The notes below the pieces were generated by a model that did no database searches, had not been told where the DNA came from, and was given only the letters and a program-made list of their open reading frames with translations. This document shows, in pieces, positions 1 through 6,481 of a stretch of DNA of 13,928 nucleotides. The translations under genes were made by a program, and so were the position numbers. This DNA is from Actinomycetota bacterium (GTDB taxonomy: Bacteria; Actinomycetota; Actinomycetes; Nanopelagicales; Nanopelagicaceae): the NCBI GenBank assembly GCA_009698295.1, contig WLQO01000017.1, forward strand, positions 1-13,928. The letters run 5' to 3'. The first letter of the stretch is position 1. Every line of letters starts with the position of its first letter.

Positions 1-343
1 CTTTGCGATGCTCTTCTCGGGTGGCATCGCCGGACTCGGCGGCGCCGTTGAAACGCTAGGTATTACCTATCGCTTCGAACCTGCCTTTAACTTGGGGTTG
101 GGATTCGATGGAATCACGATTGCCCTCCTTGGGCGCGTTCATCCAATCGGAATAATTCCTGGTGCAATATTGATCGGCGGCATGCGTGCAGGAGCTGCCA
201 ATATGCAATTTGATGCCGGTGTTGCCCCTGAACTTGTAGACCTTCTGCTCGCAATGATTCTATTTTTCGTAACCGCACCGCTTATCTCCAGGTTCTTTAA
301 GAACTCTGCCAACCGCTCACTTACGGGAGGTTGGGGAAATTGA
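1..343 (+). CDS. Nucleoside/simple-sugar ABC transporter permease 1, C-terminal part (cut by window edge)
   Basis: This is the last ~113 residues of an inner-membrane permease of the BmpA/NupABC (YufP-like) importer class; the 5' part lies left of the window. The reading frame is already open at base 2 (codons for Phe-Ala precede the first visible Met), so that Met is internal. Family features are the GGIAGLGGAVETLG segment, an FDGITIALLGR motif, and two hydrophobic stretches (about residues 35-60 and 75-95) before a basic C-terminus. In this family the permease pairs with a second permease and a two-domain ATPase, both of which follow directly. The stop TGA (341-343) overlaps the TTG start of the next gene, which points to translational coupling. 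The substrate is inferred to be a nucleoside from the downstream phosphorylase and deaminase; the sequence of this fragment alone does not prove it. Confidence 0.88.
   Translation, partial: FAMLFSGGIAGLGGAVETLGITYRFEPAFNLGLGFDGITIALLGRVHPIGIIPGAILIGGMRAGAANMQFDAGVAPELVDLLLAMILFFVTAPLISRFFKNSANRSLTGGWGN
325..330 (+). promoter_or_regulatory. Shine-Dalgarno GGGAGG that decides a TTG start
   Basis: The GGGAGG at 325-330 touches the upstream in-frame TTG (331) with no spacer, but lies 9 nt before the next in-frame TTG (340). The latter forms a TTGA overlap with the stop of the upstream permease. This makes 340 the better start for the second permease. Confidence 0.65.
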
Positions 344-1329
344 TAACTCTAGTTAAGCGAAGAGGTTCTTACTACTTTCTTGCAGTCGCGCTCTCAACTC
401 TATTCTTGTACTCGCAATCTGCAAATATAACTACCTCTGTCTTTTCTATCGCGGTTACCTTCGCTATGCCTCTCGCCTTGGCGGCGATGGTGGGAATCAT
501 GTGTGAGCGAACCGGAATTGTAAATATCGGCATTGAAGGCACTCTGCTCTTATCTTCTTTCGTCGCCTTCTACGTAGCCATCGCCTCGAAAAGTATCGTG
601 ATTGGTTTCTTTGTGGCAATGGCGACCGGGGTTGTGATGAGTTTACTTCTTGCGTTGATGAGCGTGACCTGGAAGATGGATCAAATCATTGCCGGAACTA
701 TTTTAAATATTTTAGCTACTGGATTAACTTCATTTTTCTATGTCCAAGGAAACATGCTTCCCGATATGTTTAAGCAGAAGCCGATTCCGGGGTTATCTAA
801 TGTTCCATTCTTTGGCGAAGTTTTATTCAAGCATGGCTTGTTAATGTATCTGGGCTTTGTTGTGATTATTACCCTGTACTACGCGCTATTTCACACACCT
901 TGGGGGTTGCGCTCTCGCTCAGTTGGCGAACACCCATCGGCTGCAGATACGGCAGGAGTTTCTGTTGCGCGGATGCGTTACATCAACGTGGCAATTGCTG
1001 GTGCTATCGGTGGACTCTGCGGTTCTTACTTGGTTCTCGAACTTGTTGGTTCGTGGAACCGAGGATTTACCGCCGGAAAAGGTTTTACCGCACTCGCGCT
1101 AATGATCTTCGGTCGCTGGAATCCCATGGGCGCACTCGCTGCAGCCATGTTCTTCGGTCTTGCCCAGGCTGGTGCAAATCAATTAATGATTAACGGAACA
1201 GTAAATATCCCACCGCAATTTGTCGGGATCTTGCCTTATGTAATGACAATTATCGTCTTAGCAATTTCTGCAGGAAAGGTGCGACCACCTGCTGCAGAAG
1301 GACAACCATACGAGAAGGGACAATCGTGA
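340..1329 (+). CDS. Nucleoside/simple-sugar ABC transporter permease 2
   Basis: Second integral-membrane permease (about 329 aa) of a BmpA/NupABC (YufQ-like) importer. It would form the translocation channel together with the upstream permease. The sequence is strongly hydrophobic with roughly eight or nine membrane segments. It carries family motifs: a CERTGIVNIGIEG stretch at about residues 55-67 after the second helix, a GEHPSAADTAGVSVARMR cytoplasmic coupling loop around residues 200-217, and a TALALMIFGRWNP segment near 250-262. The start is placed at TTG 340 rather than TTG 331 because of the Shine-Dalgarno spacing. The stop TGA (1327-1329) overlaps the start region of the ATPase gene. 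The gene order permease-permease-ATPase puts the ATPase last. The nucleoside substrate is inferred from the operon context. Confidence 0.9.
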   Translation: MITLVKRRGSYYFLAVALSTLFLYSQSANITTSVFSIAVTFAMPLALAAMVGIMCERTGIVNIGIEGTLLLSSFVAFYVAIASKSIVIGFFVAMATGVVMSLLLALMSVTWKMDQIIAGTILNILATGLTSFFYVQGNMLPDMFKQKPIPGLSNVPFFGEVLFKHGLLMYLGFVVIITLYYALFHTPWGLRSRSVGEHPSAADTAGVSVARMRYINVAIAGAIGGLCGSYLVLELVGSWNRGFTAGKGFTALALMIFGRWNPMGALAAAMFFGLAQAGANQLMINGTVNIPPQFVGILPYVMTIIVLAISAGKVRPPAAEGQPYEKGQS

Positions 1330-2837
1330 TGAGCGCACTTCTTGAAATTACGGGCGTCTCCAAGCAATATCCGGGAGTCCTGGCCAATGACAATATTTCT
1401 TTAACTGTAAATGCGGGAGAAGTTGTCGCACTTCTTGGTGAAAATGGAGCAGGCAAATCCACGCTACTGAAGGCGGTATTTGGTTTAGTTAAGCCAGATT
1501 CGGGCGAGATAAAGATTGGCGGAGAACCAATCACCTTTGGTGATACCGCTGGAGTTATTTCGCGCGGCGTCGGAATGGTTCACCAACACTTCCAGCTGGT
1601 GCCCGTCATGACCGTTGCTGAAAATATCATTCTTGGAGATGAACCACGCCGTGGATTATTTATAAACATGAAAGCAGCGCGCGCTGAAATAATCGCACTT
1701 TCCAAACGCTACGGCCTTGAAGTAGATCCAGATGCAGTTATTGAGGATCTTCCGGTCGGAATGCAACAACGTGTAGAAATTTTGAAAGCGCTCCGTAAAG
1801 ATGTGAAATTATTAATTCTTGATGAGCCAACAGCGGTACTAACTCCCCAAGAAATTGATGAATTACTTGCAGTTGTGCGCAACCTAGCAAAATCCGGCGT
1901 TGGCGTTGTCTTGATTACCCACAAATTGCATGAAGTTATGGCTGTTGCCGATCGCGTCGTTGTACTGCGTGGTGGCAAGTTAATTGGCACTACTACTCCA
2001 AAAGAGAGTGATGAAGCAGGCTTAGCTCAGATGATGGTTGGTCGCTCGGTTGTATTGCAGGTAAATCGCACTGAAGCCAAACGTGGCGGCATAGTTCTAG
2101 AAGTAAAAGGACTTGAAGTACGCGATGATCGCAAAATCTTATCTGTTAAGGGCGTTGACCTTTCTCTGCATAAGGGCGAAATCTTGGGAGTTGCTGGTGT
2201 CGAAGGAAATGGACAGCGCGAATTCGTCGAAGCTATCTGTGGCATGCGCCATCGTGAAGCAGGCGAAGTATTAATCAATGGGGTCGCTACTAAAAATATG
2301 CATCCCCACGCCGTTCACGAAGCAGGAATTTCACATATCCCGGAAGATCGCGAGAAGCATGGGCTAGTTGCCAGTTACAGCATCGCGGATAATTTAATTC
2401 TTAACCAATTTGATCAGGAGCCTTTTGCTAAAGGTTGGATCCGCAATCTAGGTGAAATTTCCAAGAATGCAATCGCTACTATTGAAAAGTTCGATATCCG
2501 AACTCCTTCTGCCTTTAACACTGCAGGTTCGTTATCTGGTGGCAATAAGCAGAAAGTTGTCGTTGCTCGCGAACTCAGCGAAGAACTGCCAGTGCTGATT
2601 GCTGCTCAACCAACGCGCGGCGTTGATGTCGGTTCAATTGAATTTATCCATAACCAATTGATCTCGGCGCGCGATAAAGGCGCAGCGGTTCTGTTGGTAT
2701 CGGCGGAATTGGATGAAATTCTCTCTCTATCCGATCGCATCGCCGTAATGTCAGGTGGAAAGATCGTTGCGATCGTCGATTCCAAAGGCGCTGATCGCAA
2801 CTACATTGGCCGCCTCATGGCCGGCCTAGACAAGTAG
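1329..2837 (+). CDS. Double-domain ABC transporter ATPase of a nucleoside/simple-sugar importer
   Basis: Cytoplasmic ATPase (about 502 aa) with two fused nucleotide-binding domains, as in NupA/YufO and the sugar-importer ATPases. Domain 1 has a canonical Walker A (GENGAGKST, near residue 37), the Q-loop in MVHQHFQ, a degenerate signature (LPVGMQQRVE, near 141) and Walker B LLILDEPTA (near 162). Domain 2 has a degenerate Walker A (GVEGNGQ, near 290, without the GK-S/T lysine), a good signature LSGGNKQK (near 402) and an altered Walker B region VLIAAQPTRGVDVG. The IAAQPTRG form is typical of BmpA-system ATPases. The asymmetry is normal for the family and not decay. Start choice: GTG 1326 and ATG 1329 are both in frame. 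ATG 1329 forms a TGATG overlap with the permease stop and sits 8 nt after AAGGGA. Confidence 0.93.
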   Translation: MSALLEITGVSKQYPGVLANDNISLTVNAGEVVALLGENGAGKSTLLKAVFGLVKPDSGEIKIGGEPITFGDTAGVISRGVGMVHQHFQLVPVMTVAENIILGDEPRRGLFINMKAARAEIIALSKRYGLEVDPDAVIEDLPVGMQQRVEILKALRKDVKLLILDEPTAVLTPQEIDELLAVVRNLAKSGVGVVLITHKLHEVMAVADRVVVLRGGKLIGTTTPKESDEAGLAQMMVGRSVVLQVNRTEAKRGGIVLEVKGLEVRDDRKILSVKGVDLSLHKGEILGVAGVEGNGQREFVEAICGMRHREAGEVLINGVATKNMHPHAVHEAGISHIPEDREKHGLVASYSIADNLILNQFDQEPFAKGWIRNLGEISKNAIATIEKFDIRTPSAFNTAGSLSGGNKQKVVVARELSEELPVLIAAQPTRGVDVGSIEFIHNQLISARDKGAAVLLVSAELDEILSLSDRIAVMSGGKIVAIVDSKGADRNYIGRLMAGLDK

Positions 2838-2846
2838 GGTTATTAA

Positions 2847-3584
2847 ATGAAGATCGGCATCATTGCAGGCACAGGTTTTTATCATTTACCGGCGCTGGCA
2901 GGTGCGACCCCACAAGCAGTCGATACAGTTTATGGAAAAGCTTTAATCACAACTGGTAAATGGCACGGCGTCGAAATCGTATTTCTGACGCGCCACGGCG
3001 TTGACCATAGCGTTCCACCGAGTGCGGTTAACTACCGCGCAAATATCACAGCGCTAAAGAGCTCAGGTGTGGATTTTGTGATTGCAGTAAATGTAGTTGG
3101 CGGCATAGATCCCAAGTTGCCAGCGGGTTCGCTGCAACTGCTCGATGATTTTATAGATTTCACACATGGTCGCGCCGACACTTTCTTTGATGGCATTCAA
3201 CCAGGTGGAGTTCAGCACATTGATATGTCGCATGTCTACGATGCTGAAGTTAAGAACGCTATGTCGGAATCAGCCAAAGGCGCAGGAATTGATTTAAAAG
3301 TTGGCGGAATTTACGCCGGCTTTAATGGACCGCGCTTTGAAACGCCAGCAGAAATCCGCATGGCCGCCCTTGCTGGTGCAACTGTTGTGGGAATGACTGG
3401 CGTACCTGAAGTTTCGCTAGCAAAAGAGGCTGGGCTACGTTATGCCGCAATCGCACTTGTAGTAAATCCTGCTGCTGGCATCAGTGATACCCCAATAACA
3501 ATGGAAGATATCAACGCTGCACTTAAGGCGGCCAGTGAAAAAGTAATAACAATTATTGATGGCGCTATCAAGGCCTTTGCTTGA
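2847..3584 (+). CDS. S-methyl-5'-thioinosine phosphorylase-like enzyme (MTAP/PNP family)
   Basis: Purine nucleoside phosphorylase family 2 enzyme of 245 aa, typical full length; the trimeric cytosolic form is expected. Motifs are IAGTG at the N-terminus (phosphate loop), RHG-x2-H-x2-PP-x2-VNYRANI (residues 49-67), the GPRFETPAEIRM stretch at 161-172, and VVGMTGVPE at 180-188, containing the ribose/base-site Met. At the purine site, where human MTAP has the TDYD aspartates that read the 6-amino group, this protein has LVVNPAAG (204-211). An Asn sits where PNPs use one to read 6-oxopurines. From memory, the same VVNPAAG motif occurs in Pseudomonas aeruginosa MTI phosphorylase. I therefore favour MTI (or inosine/guanosine) over MTA as substrate. 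The adjacent deaminase supports this. AGGG at 2836-2839 is its ribosome binding site. The alternative annotation is MTA phosphorylase. Confidence 0.85.
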   Translation: MKIGIIAGTGFYHLPALAGATPQAVDTVYGKALITTGKWHGVEIVFLTRHGVDHSVPPSAVNYRANITALKSSGVDFVIAVNVVGGIDPKLPAGSLQLLDDFIDFTHGRADTFFDGIQPGGVQHIDMSHVYDAEVKNAMSESAKGAGIDLKVGGIYAGFNGPRFETPAEIRMAALAGATVVGMTGVPEVSLAKEAGLRYAAIALVVNPAAGISDTPITMEDINAALKAASEKVITIIDGAIKAFA

Positions 3585-4885
3585 TGCTAGATTTACTTAT
3601 AATGAACGCGCGTTACGCGGTCACATCAAATTCAAAAGATGAGATTCTCGAAAGCATTTCTATCGGAATCCAAGGCGGAAAGATTGCATATATCGGCACA
3701 GAAACTCCAGATGCTAAAGAGATTTACGATGCAACTAATAAGTTAATTTCACCTGGGCTTATCAATAGCCACACTCACTTAGGAATGTCATTACTTCGCG
3801 GATGGGCAGAAGGCGTAAATCTGCAAGGTTTTCTTGAGCGAGTTTGGGCGGCAGAAGGCGCGATCATGGATGAAGCAACTTGCGAACTCGGCACTGAACT
3901 TGGGGCGCTAGAAGCCTTGCTTTCGGGAACAACAACAACGATGGATATGTATTTAAATCCCGCTGCAACCCACCGTGGCGCAGTTCGTGTGGGTCTGCGA
4001 CATATCGCAGGGCCCATATTCTTTGATTTCCCAGGTTTAGATGGTCTGCAATGGGAGCAACGTATTGAGCGCGCACACCAGTGGCCGGCAGAGCTCGCCA
4101 AGATTGGTGGTCCGTACATACCGACTTACTTCATGCCACATTCCACATATACAGATTCACCTGAAAATTTAACGCAAGTTGCAGCACTGGCTAAGGAACT
4201 TGGCGCGCGTATTCATTTACATGTCTCTGAAACCGAAGCTGAGAACGCTGATGTGCAATTGCGTTACGGAAAATCTCCTACTGAAGTCTGCCGCGACACC
4301 GGAATCTTGGATGTTCCAACTATCTTCGGACATGGCGTTCATTTATCAGATTCGGATATGGCAATTGCTGCAAGTAAAGGAACCTCAGTCGGACATTGCC
4401 CAGGAAGTAATTTAAAACTTGGTTCCGGTCTGGCGCGATTTAATGATCTTCGCAAAGCAGGCATTGCTGTCGGACTTGGCACCGATTCTTGTTCTTCATC
4501 TAATGACCTAGATATGTTCTCGGTAATGCGTATTGCAGCGCACGTTGTTGCACTGCGCCAATCCCCTGCAGATGTTGATCTCACTGCAATCGTGCGCGCT
4601 GCGACAATCGAGGCCGCCAAGGCGGTTGGTCTGGCAGAACGTATCGGCAGTATCGAAATCGGTAAGGAAGCAGATCTGATCGCACTTGATTTACATGCGG
4701 CTCATTTAACTCCAGTCCATGATGTAAATGCGCTGCTAGTTTTCGCGGCTGGTCGTGGCGATGTCACCGATGTTTGGGTAGCAGGAGATCAAGTCGTTGC
4801 AAAGCGCGTGAGCACCAAGATTGATTTAACTGATTTGATTAGCCGCGTAAATCTGCGGGTAAAGGCGTTGGAACCGCTCAAATGA
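3584..4885 (+). CDS. 5-methylthioadenosine/S-adenosylhomocysteine deaminase-type amidohydrolase
   Basis: Metal-dependent amidohydrolase of the MtaD/TrzN (ATZ/TRZ) group, about 433 aa, full length. It has the beta-strand N-terminal cap, then INSHTHLGMSLLRGW with the metal-binding HxH near residues 63-65, and HLHVSETEAE with a metal His and catalytic Glu near 213-216. Further on are GHGVHLSD (near 249-256), GHCPGSNLKLGSG (near 270-282) and the metal Asp in GLGTDS near 301. These match MTA/SAH deaminases, which hydrolyse the 6-amino group of MTA, SAH or adenosine to give the inosine form. Its placement right after an MTI-type phosphorylase gives a two-step MTA degradation route. The start is ATG 3584, forming a TGATG overlap with the preceding stop; a TTG at 3581 is also possible. 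Other amidohydrolase substrates (guanine derivatives, s-triazines) cannot be excluded from sequence. Confidence 0.85.
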   Translation: MLDLLIMNARYAVTSNSKDEILESISIGIQGGKIAYIGTETPDAKEIYDATNKLISPGLINSHTHLGMSLLRGWAEGVNLQGFLERVWAAEGAIMDEATCELGTELGALEALLSGTTTTMDMYLNPAATHRGAVRVGLRHIAGPIFFDFPGLDGLQWEQRIERAHQWPAELAKIGGPYIPTYFMPHSTYTDSPENLTQVAALAKELGARIHLHVSETEAENADVQLRYGKSPTEVCRDTGILDVPTIFGHGVHLSDSDMAIAASKGTSVGHCPGSNLKLGSGLARFNDLRKAGIAVGLGTDSCSSSNDLDMFSVMRIAAHVVALRQSPADVDLTAIVRAATIEAAKAVGLAERIGSIEIGKEADLIALDLHAAHLTPVHDVNALLVFAAGRGDVTDVWVAGDQVVAKRVSTKIDLTDLISRVNLRVKALEPLK

Positions 4886-5586
4886 GTTTTTCCGGCAAGA
4901 GCATATTGATTACCGGCGCATCCGGCTTAATCGGGCAGGCATATGTCTCCCGTTTTCTCGAACTCGGTGCAACGGTTTGTGCGCAAGTAAATACTGGTGA
5001 GCTTTCGGCTCGCCCAAACTTGCATGTGATTGCTACAGATTTATCGGTGGCAAAATCTGGTAATTCCCTTGTGCAAGAAGCGCTATCACGGACAGGAAAG
5101 CTAGATTTCGTAATCAATAACGCCGCAAACCAAGCAGTACTTGATCCCGCCAATGCAACACGCGCTGAAATTGAATACATGATGCGAATAAATGTGGATG
5201 CGCCAAAAGAGATCATCGATGAGTCATCTAAATCTGGCGTTAAAGTAGTTTTAAATATTTCCTCCGTTGAAGCGCTTAATCCACGTGCTGGCCATGAAAT
5301 TTATGGCGCCAGCAAAGCAGCGCTAGATGTTTTGACGCGATCGGCATCGCGTGCACATGCGCCGATGCGTGTACTCGGACTTCGTTTAGGCTTGATTGGG
5401 CGTGCCGGGATTGATCAAGCCTGGCCAGAAGGCGTCGCTGCTTGGAAGGCGGCAACGCCGTTGGGAAGATATGCCAGCCCAGAAGAAGTTGTAGGCGTTA
5501 CTGAATTCTTATTATCAGATGCTAATTCTTGGGCAACCGGTGCAACATATGACTTTGATGGTGGTCTCGGCGCACAACCTTGGTAA
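4882..5586 (+). CDS. Short-chain dehydrogenase/reductase (SDR) family oxidoreductase
   Basis: Classical SDR of 234 aa with a Rossmann fold, NAD(P)H-dependent. Visible motifs are the cofactor loop TGASGLIG (residues 11-18), D53 after the third strand, NNAA (79-82), an Asn at 104 in the INVDAP stretch, catalytic Ser at 127/128, YGASK (Tyr141, Lys145), and the C-terminal FLLSDANSWATG...DGG (209-228) of the family. The tetrad N-S-Y-K appears complete. The start ATG forms an ATGA overlap with the amidohydrolase stop, so it is the last coupled gene of the nucleoside operon. The substrate is unknown. The position suggests a role in handling the ribose or methylthioribose product, but no sequence feature fixes this. 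It ends 9 nt before the convergent exporter gene. Confidence 0.85.
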   Translation: MSFSGKSILITGASGLIGQAYVSRFLELGATVCAQVNTGELSARPNLHVIATDLSVAKSGNSLVQEALSRTGKLDFVINNAANQAVLDPANATRAEIEYMMRINVDAPKEIIDESSKSGVKVVLNISSVEALNPRAGHEIYGASKAALDVLTRSASRAHAPMRVLGLRLGLIGRAGIDQAWPEGVAAWKAATPLGRYASPEEVVGVTEFLLSDANSWATGATYDFDGGLGAQPW

Positions 5587-5595
5587 TTCAGTAAG

Positions 5596-6231
5596 TTAAC
5601 GTGGTGAAGTAAATAACAAAGTCATAGCTAAAAATAGAATTCCAACTGCAGAAAAAACAGTTAACCCACGTCTGACTTTGGGGCGGGCTAATACTGCAGA
5701 TGCGCGCGCAACGAGTGAAATAACGAACGAGTACCAAGCCGATGCCGTGATCGCTTGAACTATCGAGAGTAGAAAGATTCCTAAGGCAAAATTAAAATCT
5801 GCAGGAACAAATGCTGGGATAAATGCTACGGCGAAGACTGCTGCCTTCACATTCGTCATATTGGTTAAGAAACCGAGGCGAAATGCTGGGCCCAACCCCG
5901 TCTTGGCTGCGCCATCGTAATCAAAGCGTCCATATTCTTTCCGCGCCTGCCACAAAGTTTGCAGACTTAAGAAAGTTAGATATGCAACACCGGTGTATTT
6001 AAGTACGTTGTATGCAGTGTGAGAGTGAGCAAAGATTTGCGAAAGGCCAATCGCCGATGCGCTCCCCCAAACAATTAGCGCACTGCTTGTGCCAAGTAAG
6101 GTCATATATGCGGTACGTGGACCGCCCATAATCGCTTGGCGCAGAATCATTGCAACGGTTTGCCCAGGAACTAGCGCCAATAGATAAGCGGTAGCCATAA
6201 ATGCTGGAAGTACCTTTATAAAACTAACCAA
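5596..6231 (-). CDS. LysE/RhtB-family amino-acid/metabolite exporter
   Basis: Integral membrane protein of about 211 aa with roughly six hydrophobic segments. The first helix ends in ALVPGQTVAMILRQ, which corresponds to the PGP/PGQ motif of the LysE/RhtB export family. A GFLTNMTNVKAAVFAVAF stretch in the middle matches the conserved GFL-x-N-x-x-N-x-K segment. These proteins export amino acids or related small molecules; the substrate here is not predictable. The open frame extends upstream to 6345, but that extension translates tRNA-Glu antisense-free sequence and cannot be coding. I place the start at TTG 6231, which gives the normal length and a complete first helix. ATG 6198 would cut into the helix. 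An AGGA lies 14 nt upstream of the TTG, which is rather far, so the start is uncertain. It is convergent with the SDR gene. Confidence 0.8.
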   Translation of the reverse strand: MVSFIKVLPAFMATAYLLALVPGQTVAMILRQAIMGGPRTAYMTLLGTSSALIVWGSASAIGLSQIFAHSHTAYNVLKYTGVAYLTFLSLQTLWQARKEYGRFDYDGAAKTGLGPAFRLGFLTNMTNVKAAVFAVAFIPAFVPADFNFALGIFLLSIVQAITASAWYSFVISLVARASAVLARPKVRRGLTVFSAVGILFLAMTLLFTSPR

Positions 6232-6252
6232 AATAGATACACCAATCCTGCG

Positions 6253-6325
6253 TAGCCCCGAAGGGATTCGAACCCTCGTAGCTGACTTGAGAAGCCAGAG
6301 TCCTAGGCCGCTAGACGACGGGGCC
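6253..6325 (-). tRNA. tRNA-Glu (anticodon CTC)
   Basis: On the minus strand a 73-nt cloverleaf can be drawn. The acceptor stem is GGCCCCG with CGGGGCT (one G-U pair), discriminator A. The D arm is GTC/GAC with TAGCGG-type loop, the anticodon stem CTGGC/GTCAG carries loop TTCTCAA giving CTC, and the T arm is GAGGG/CCCTT with loop TTCGAAT. The layout resembles bacterial tRNA-Glu. The 3' flank reads CGC after the discriminator, so CCA is not encoded and must be added. It lies 39 nt downstream of tRNA-Gln and 21 nt upstream of the proposed exporter start. Confidence 0.95.
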
Positions 6326-6335
6326 CTAGTACATT

Positions 6336-6350
6336 TGTAAAACATTTACA
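6336..6350. repeat. Short inverted repeat between the two tRNAs
   Basis: A perfect 6-bp inverted repeat (TGTAAA, 3-nt spacer, TTTACA) sits in the 39-nt spacer between tRNA-Gln and tRNA-Glu. In RNA it would be a weak A/U hairpin. It may mark a processing point, but it could equally be chance in an AT-rich spacer. Confidence 0.4.
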
Positions 6351-6364
6351 GCTTGGGAACTGCG

Positions 6365-6436
6365 CTGGGGTACCAGGACTCGAACCTAGACTTACTGAAC
6401 CAGAATCAGCAGGGCTGCCAATTACCCCATACCCCA
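6365..6436 (-). tRNA. tRNA-Gln (anticodon CTG)
   Basis: On the minus strand a 72-nt cloverleaf forms. The acceptor stem is TGGGGTA with TACCCCA (all seven pairs), discriminator G. The D arm is GGGT/GCCC with the GG of the D loop present, the anticodon stem GCTGA/TCAGT (one G-U) has loop TTCTGGT giving CTG, and the T arm is CTAGG/CCTGG with loop TTCGAGT. The U1-A72 pair is typical of bacterial tRNA-Gln. CCA is not encoded. It follows gltX by 40 nt, the arrangement seen in other actinobacteria. These lack glutaminyl-tRNA synthetase and mischarge tRNA-Gln with glutamate before amidation. Confidence 0.95.
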
Positions 6437-6475
6437 ATACAACAGGGGAAAGGATACCTCAATTTTTAAAAGAGA

Positions 6476-6481
6476 TTTATA
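6476..6481 (-). promoter_or_regulatory. Possible -10 element for the tRNA pair
   Basis: TATAAA on the minus strand overlaps the gltX stop codon. Initiation about 7 nt downstream would give a leader of roughly 30 nt before tRNA-Gln. No good -35 is visible 17 nt upstream, so this is weak; the tRNAs may simply be read through from gltX. Confidence 0.2.

Noticed and set aside
2170..2240. Degenerate second Walker A in the ABC ATPase as a sign of decay
   Set aside because: The missing P-loop lysine in domain 2 is normal for BmpA-system ATPases, and the domain keeps its LSGG signature.
5587..5595. Bidirectional terminator between the SDR and exporter genes
   Set aside because: The 9-nt gap holds no GC-rich inverted repeat or T tract; the convergent genes seem to lack an intrinsic terminator here.
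6437..6476. Rho-independent terminator between gltX and tRNA-Gln
   Set aside because: The spacer has a short A/T run but no stem of useful length before it, so read-through into the tRNAs is more likely.
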